From the IMG/VR virus record IMGVR_UViG_3300044530_000662, positions 53,286 through 117,285 of that record: a stretch of 64,000 bases of DNA; one strand, written 5' to 3'. Made by a program: the position numbers and the translations under genes. The notes below the pieces were generated by a model that saw nothing but the letters and a program-made list of their open reading frames with translations, had not been told where the DNA came from and did no database searches. This document shows positions 63,023 through 64,000 of the stretch, in pieces; position 1 is the first letter of the stretch, and every line of letters starts with the position of its first letter. This DNA is from a virus.

Positions 63023-63736
63023 ATGAATCAAAAACTAGATTTAGAAGAAATTAAAGATAAATTATCAGCTAAACTTGAACCATCAGGTTGGGCATTAAAA
63101 CTTAGAAGTTTTATTTATAGTATTGAATTTGACAAAATTATTACTCAACTTGCTAAGTCAGCTAGTGAAGGTAAAAGATTTACTCCTACACTTAAACAAA
63201 TGTTTAGAGCGTTTGAAGAATGTCCTGTAAATGAACTTAAAGTAATCATGATGGGACAGGATCCTTATCCTGCTGTTGGAGTTGCTGATGGACTAGCATT
63301 TAGTTGTAGTAATACTAAAGAATTACAACCAAGTTTACGGTATATGCTAGATGAAGTGAATAGAACAGTGTACAATGGTCACCCAGGAAGCTTAGATCCA
63401 GATTTAACTAGATGGTCAAATCAAGGTATACTATTAATTAATACAGCTCTTACAACTGAAGTAGGAAAAATAGGTCAGCATTATGATATTTGGAAGCCAT
63501 TTTTTGCATATTTATTTGATTATCTTACTTGGAATGAAACAGGTCTGATATATATTTATATGGGTAAAGAAGCTAAAGCATGGTCTGAAGCTGTTAATGA
63601 TAACAATTACAAATTCTTTGTAACTCATCCTGCTAGTGCATTTTATGCTAAAAATGAAAGATGGGACTCAAATAATGTATTTGTTATAACTAATGAGATT
63701 GTAGAAAAACAGTTTAATGCAAAAATTACTTGGTAA
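63023..63736 (+). CDS. ung: Uracil-DNA glycosylase, family 1 (237 aa)
   Basis: The family-1 motifs are all present: GQDPYP (78-83, catalytic Asp80), ADGLAFS (88-94), LLINTALT (137-144) and HPASAFY (202-208, His202), with KIGQH at the leucine-loop side. It removes uracil from DNA. The HPSPLS motif is changed to HPASAFY, but His is kept. UDG genes occur in crAss-like phages near replication genes. ATG at 63023; the next gene overlaps the stop by one base. Confidence 0.93.
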   Translation: MNQKLDLEEIKDKLSAKLEPSGWALKLRSFIYSIEFDKIITQLAKSASEGKRFTPTLKQMFRAFEECPVNELKVIMMGQDPYPAVGVADGLAFSCSNTKELQPSLRYMLDEVNRTVYNGHPGSLDPDLTRWSNQGILLINTALTTEVGKIGQHYDIWKPFFAYLFDYLTWNETGLIYIYMGKEAKAWSEAVNDNNYKFFVTHPASAFYAKNERWDSNNVFVITNEIVEKQFNAKITW

Positions 63737-64000
63737 TGACAGAGATATTCAACAGGTTAATAAATGAAAATTTAACCCCCAATACTTACTATGTTTTACA
63801 TTGTATAAAAGAAAAAATTGTACCTAATAATTTTGTCAATAAAGAATTAGAATGCAAAAGACTGCAAAAGGATCAATGGCTTACAGAAGACTTGCATTTA
63901 ACAAGCAAAAGTCTTATCTTTATGGAAGAAATTAACGGGTTCTTTAAAAGAACTAAGAAGAAAACTTCAACAGATTTAATGGGTTCAAGCTTTTTGCAAA
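63736..64000 (+). CDS. Hypothetical protein, C-terminus cut by the window edge
   Basis: ATG at 63736 overlaps the glycosylase stop (TAATG). The 88 visible codons begin MTEIFNRLINENLTPNTYYV and continue KEKIVPNNFVNKELECKRLQ, with a basic FFKRTKKK stretch. The helical start resembles small winged-helix replication factors that follow DNA genes, but the visible part is too short to name. Confidence 0.65.
   Translation, partial: MTEIFNRLINENLTPNTYYVLHCIKEKIVPNNFVNKELECKRLQKDQWLTEDLHLTSKSLIFMEEINGFFKRTKKKTSTDLMGSSFLQ

Noticed and set aside
607-64000. Possible stop-codon reassignment (TAG or TGA read as amino acid), known in some crAss-like phages
   Set aside because: Long genes read through without internal stops in the standard code, and TAA, TGA and TAG all occur as natural ends (for example TAG at 45497 and 60039).
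1-64000. CRISPR array, insertion sequence or integrase
   Set aside because: No spaced direct repeats of CRISPR type, no transposase or recombinase motifs and no attachment-like repeats were seen.

Overview
The window looks like part of the genome of a large double-stranded DNA tailed phage of a Bacteroidota host, most probably a crAss-like (Crassvirales-type) podovirus. Four things point there. The packaging and capsid order is TerL, portal, scaffold-like gene, major capsid candidate. A giant muzzle/stabilisation-type tail protein and small HU/IHF-like proteins are present. A uracil-DNA glycosylase sits in the replication arm. Several minus-strand promoters carry the Bacteroidota -7 box TAnnTTTG, and the small genes lack Shine-Dalgarno sites. 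DUF5872- and DUF6321-type basic proteins and Cys-rich tail proteins suggest an aquatic rather than strictly gut lineage, but this is inference. TAA, TGA and TAG all end genes normally, so there is no sign of stop-codon recoding.

Layout. About 1-43.6 kb is a single leftward (minus-strand) late block. Read from right to left it holds a small accessory group (ATE1-like transferase, candidate Acb2 anti-CBASS sponge, GroES-like cochaperonin), tail fibres (36.3-41.1 kb), a lysis cassette (34.9-36.2 kb), packaging and DNA-binding genes (29-34.3 kb), portal, scaffold and capsid genes (22.3-29.1 kb), a run of small Lys-rich proteins sharing KGG/YQxGG motifs (17.6-22.3 kb), neck and virion proteins, Cys-rich tail/fibre proteins (8.6-16.4 kb), and tail ring and muzzle proteins (0.6-8.4 kb). 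The window cuts a further virion gene at its left edge.

About 43.6-44.3 kb is a divergent, gene-free control region. On the minus strand it holds tandem promoter-small RNA-terminator units, and it may include a replication origin. From 44.3 kb everything except one gene points right. An early array of nine small genes follows, each with its own copy of the promoter-like motif GCAACTTYTATTGTA and most with their own terminator. A tenth motif copy stands in front of about 1.8 kb of non-coding, heavily self-complementary DNA (47.4-49.2 kb) with a pseudoknot and repeated stem modules. This is the best candidate for an undescribed system: a large ornate phage RNA. More structured RNA (49.4-49.7 and 51.0-51.4 kb) and an odd tRNA-like gene lie between small membrane and cytosolic genes.

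About 51.4-64 kb is a tightly packed operon-like run of small genes with recognisable DNA-metabolism and regulatory proteins: an HNH nuclease, a sigma-region-4/RNAP-alpha-CTD-like regulator, an SF2 helicase, a lipoprotein, a family of shuffled small paralogues, zinc ribbons, a NinB-like protein and uracil-DNA glycosylase.

Two promoter families split the programme. The GCAACTTYTATTGTA motif serves the rightward early array. A leftward AT-rich motif (minus strand TTATTTTTAGTATATT and variants) and TATCTTTG boxes serve the late genes and small RNAs. This fits crAss-like phages, in which a virion RNA polymerase transcribes early genes, although no polymerase gene lies in this window.
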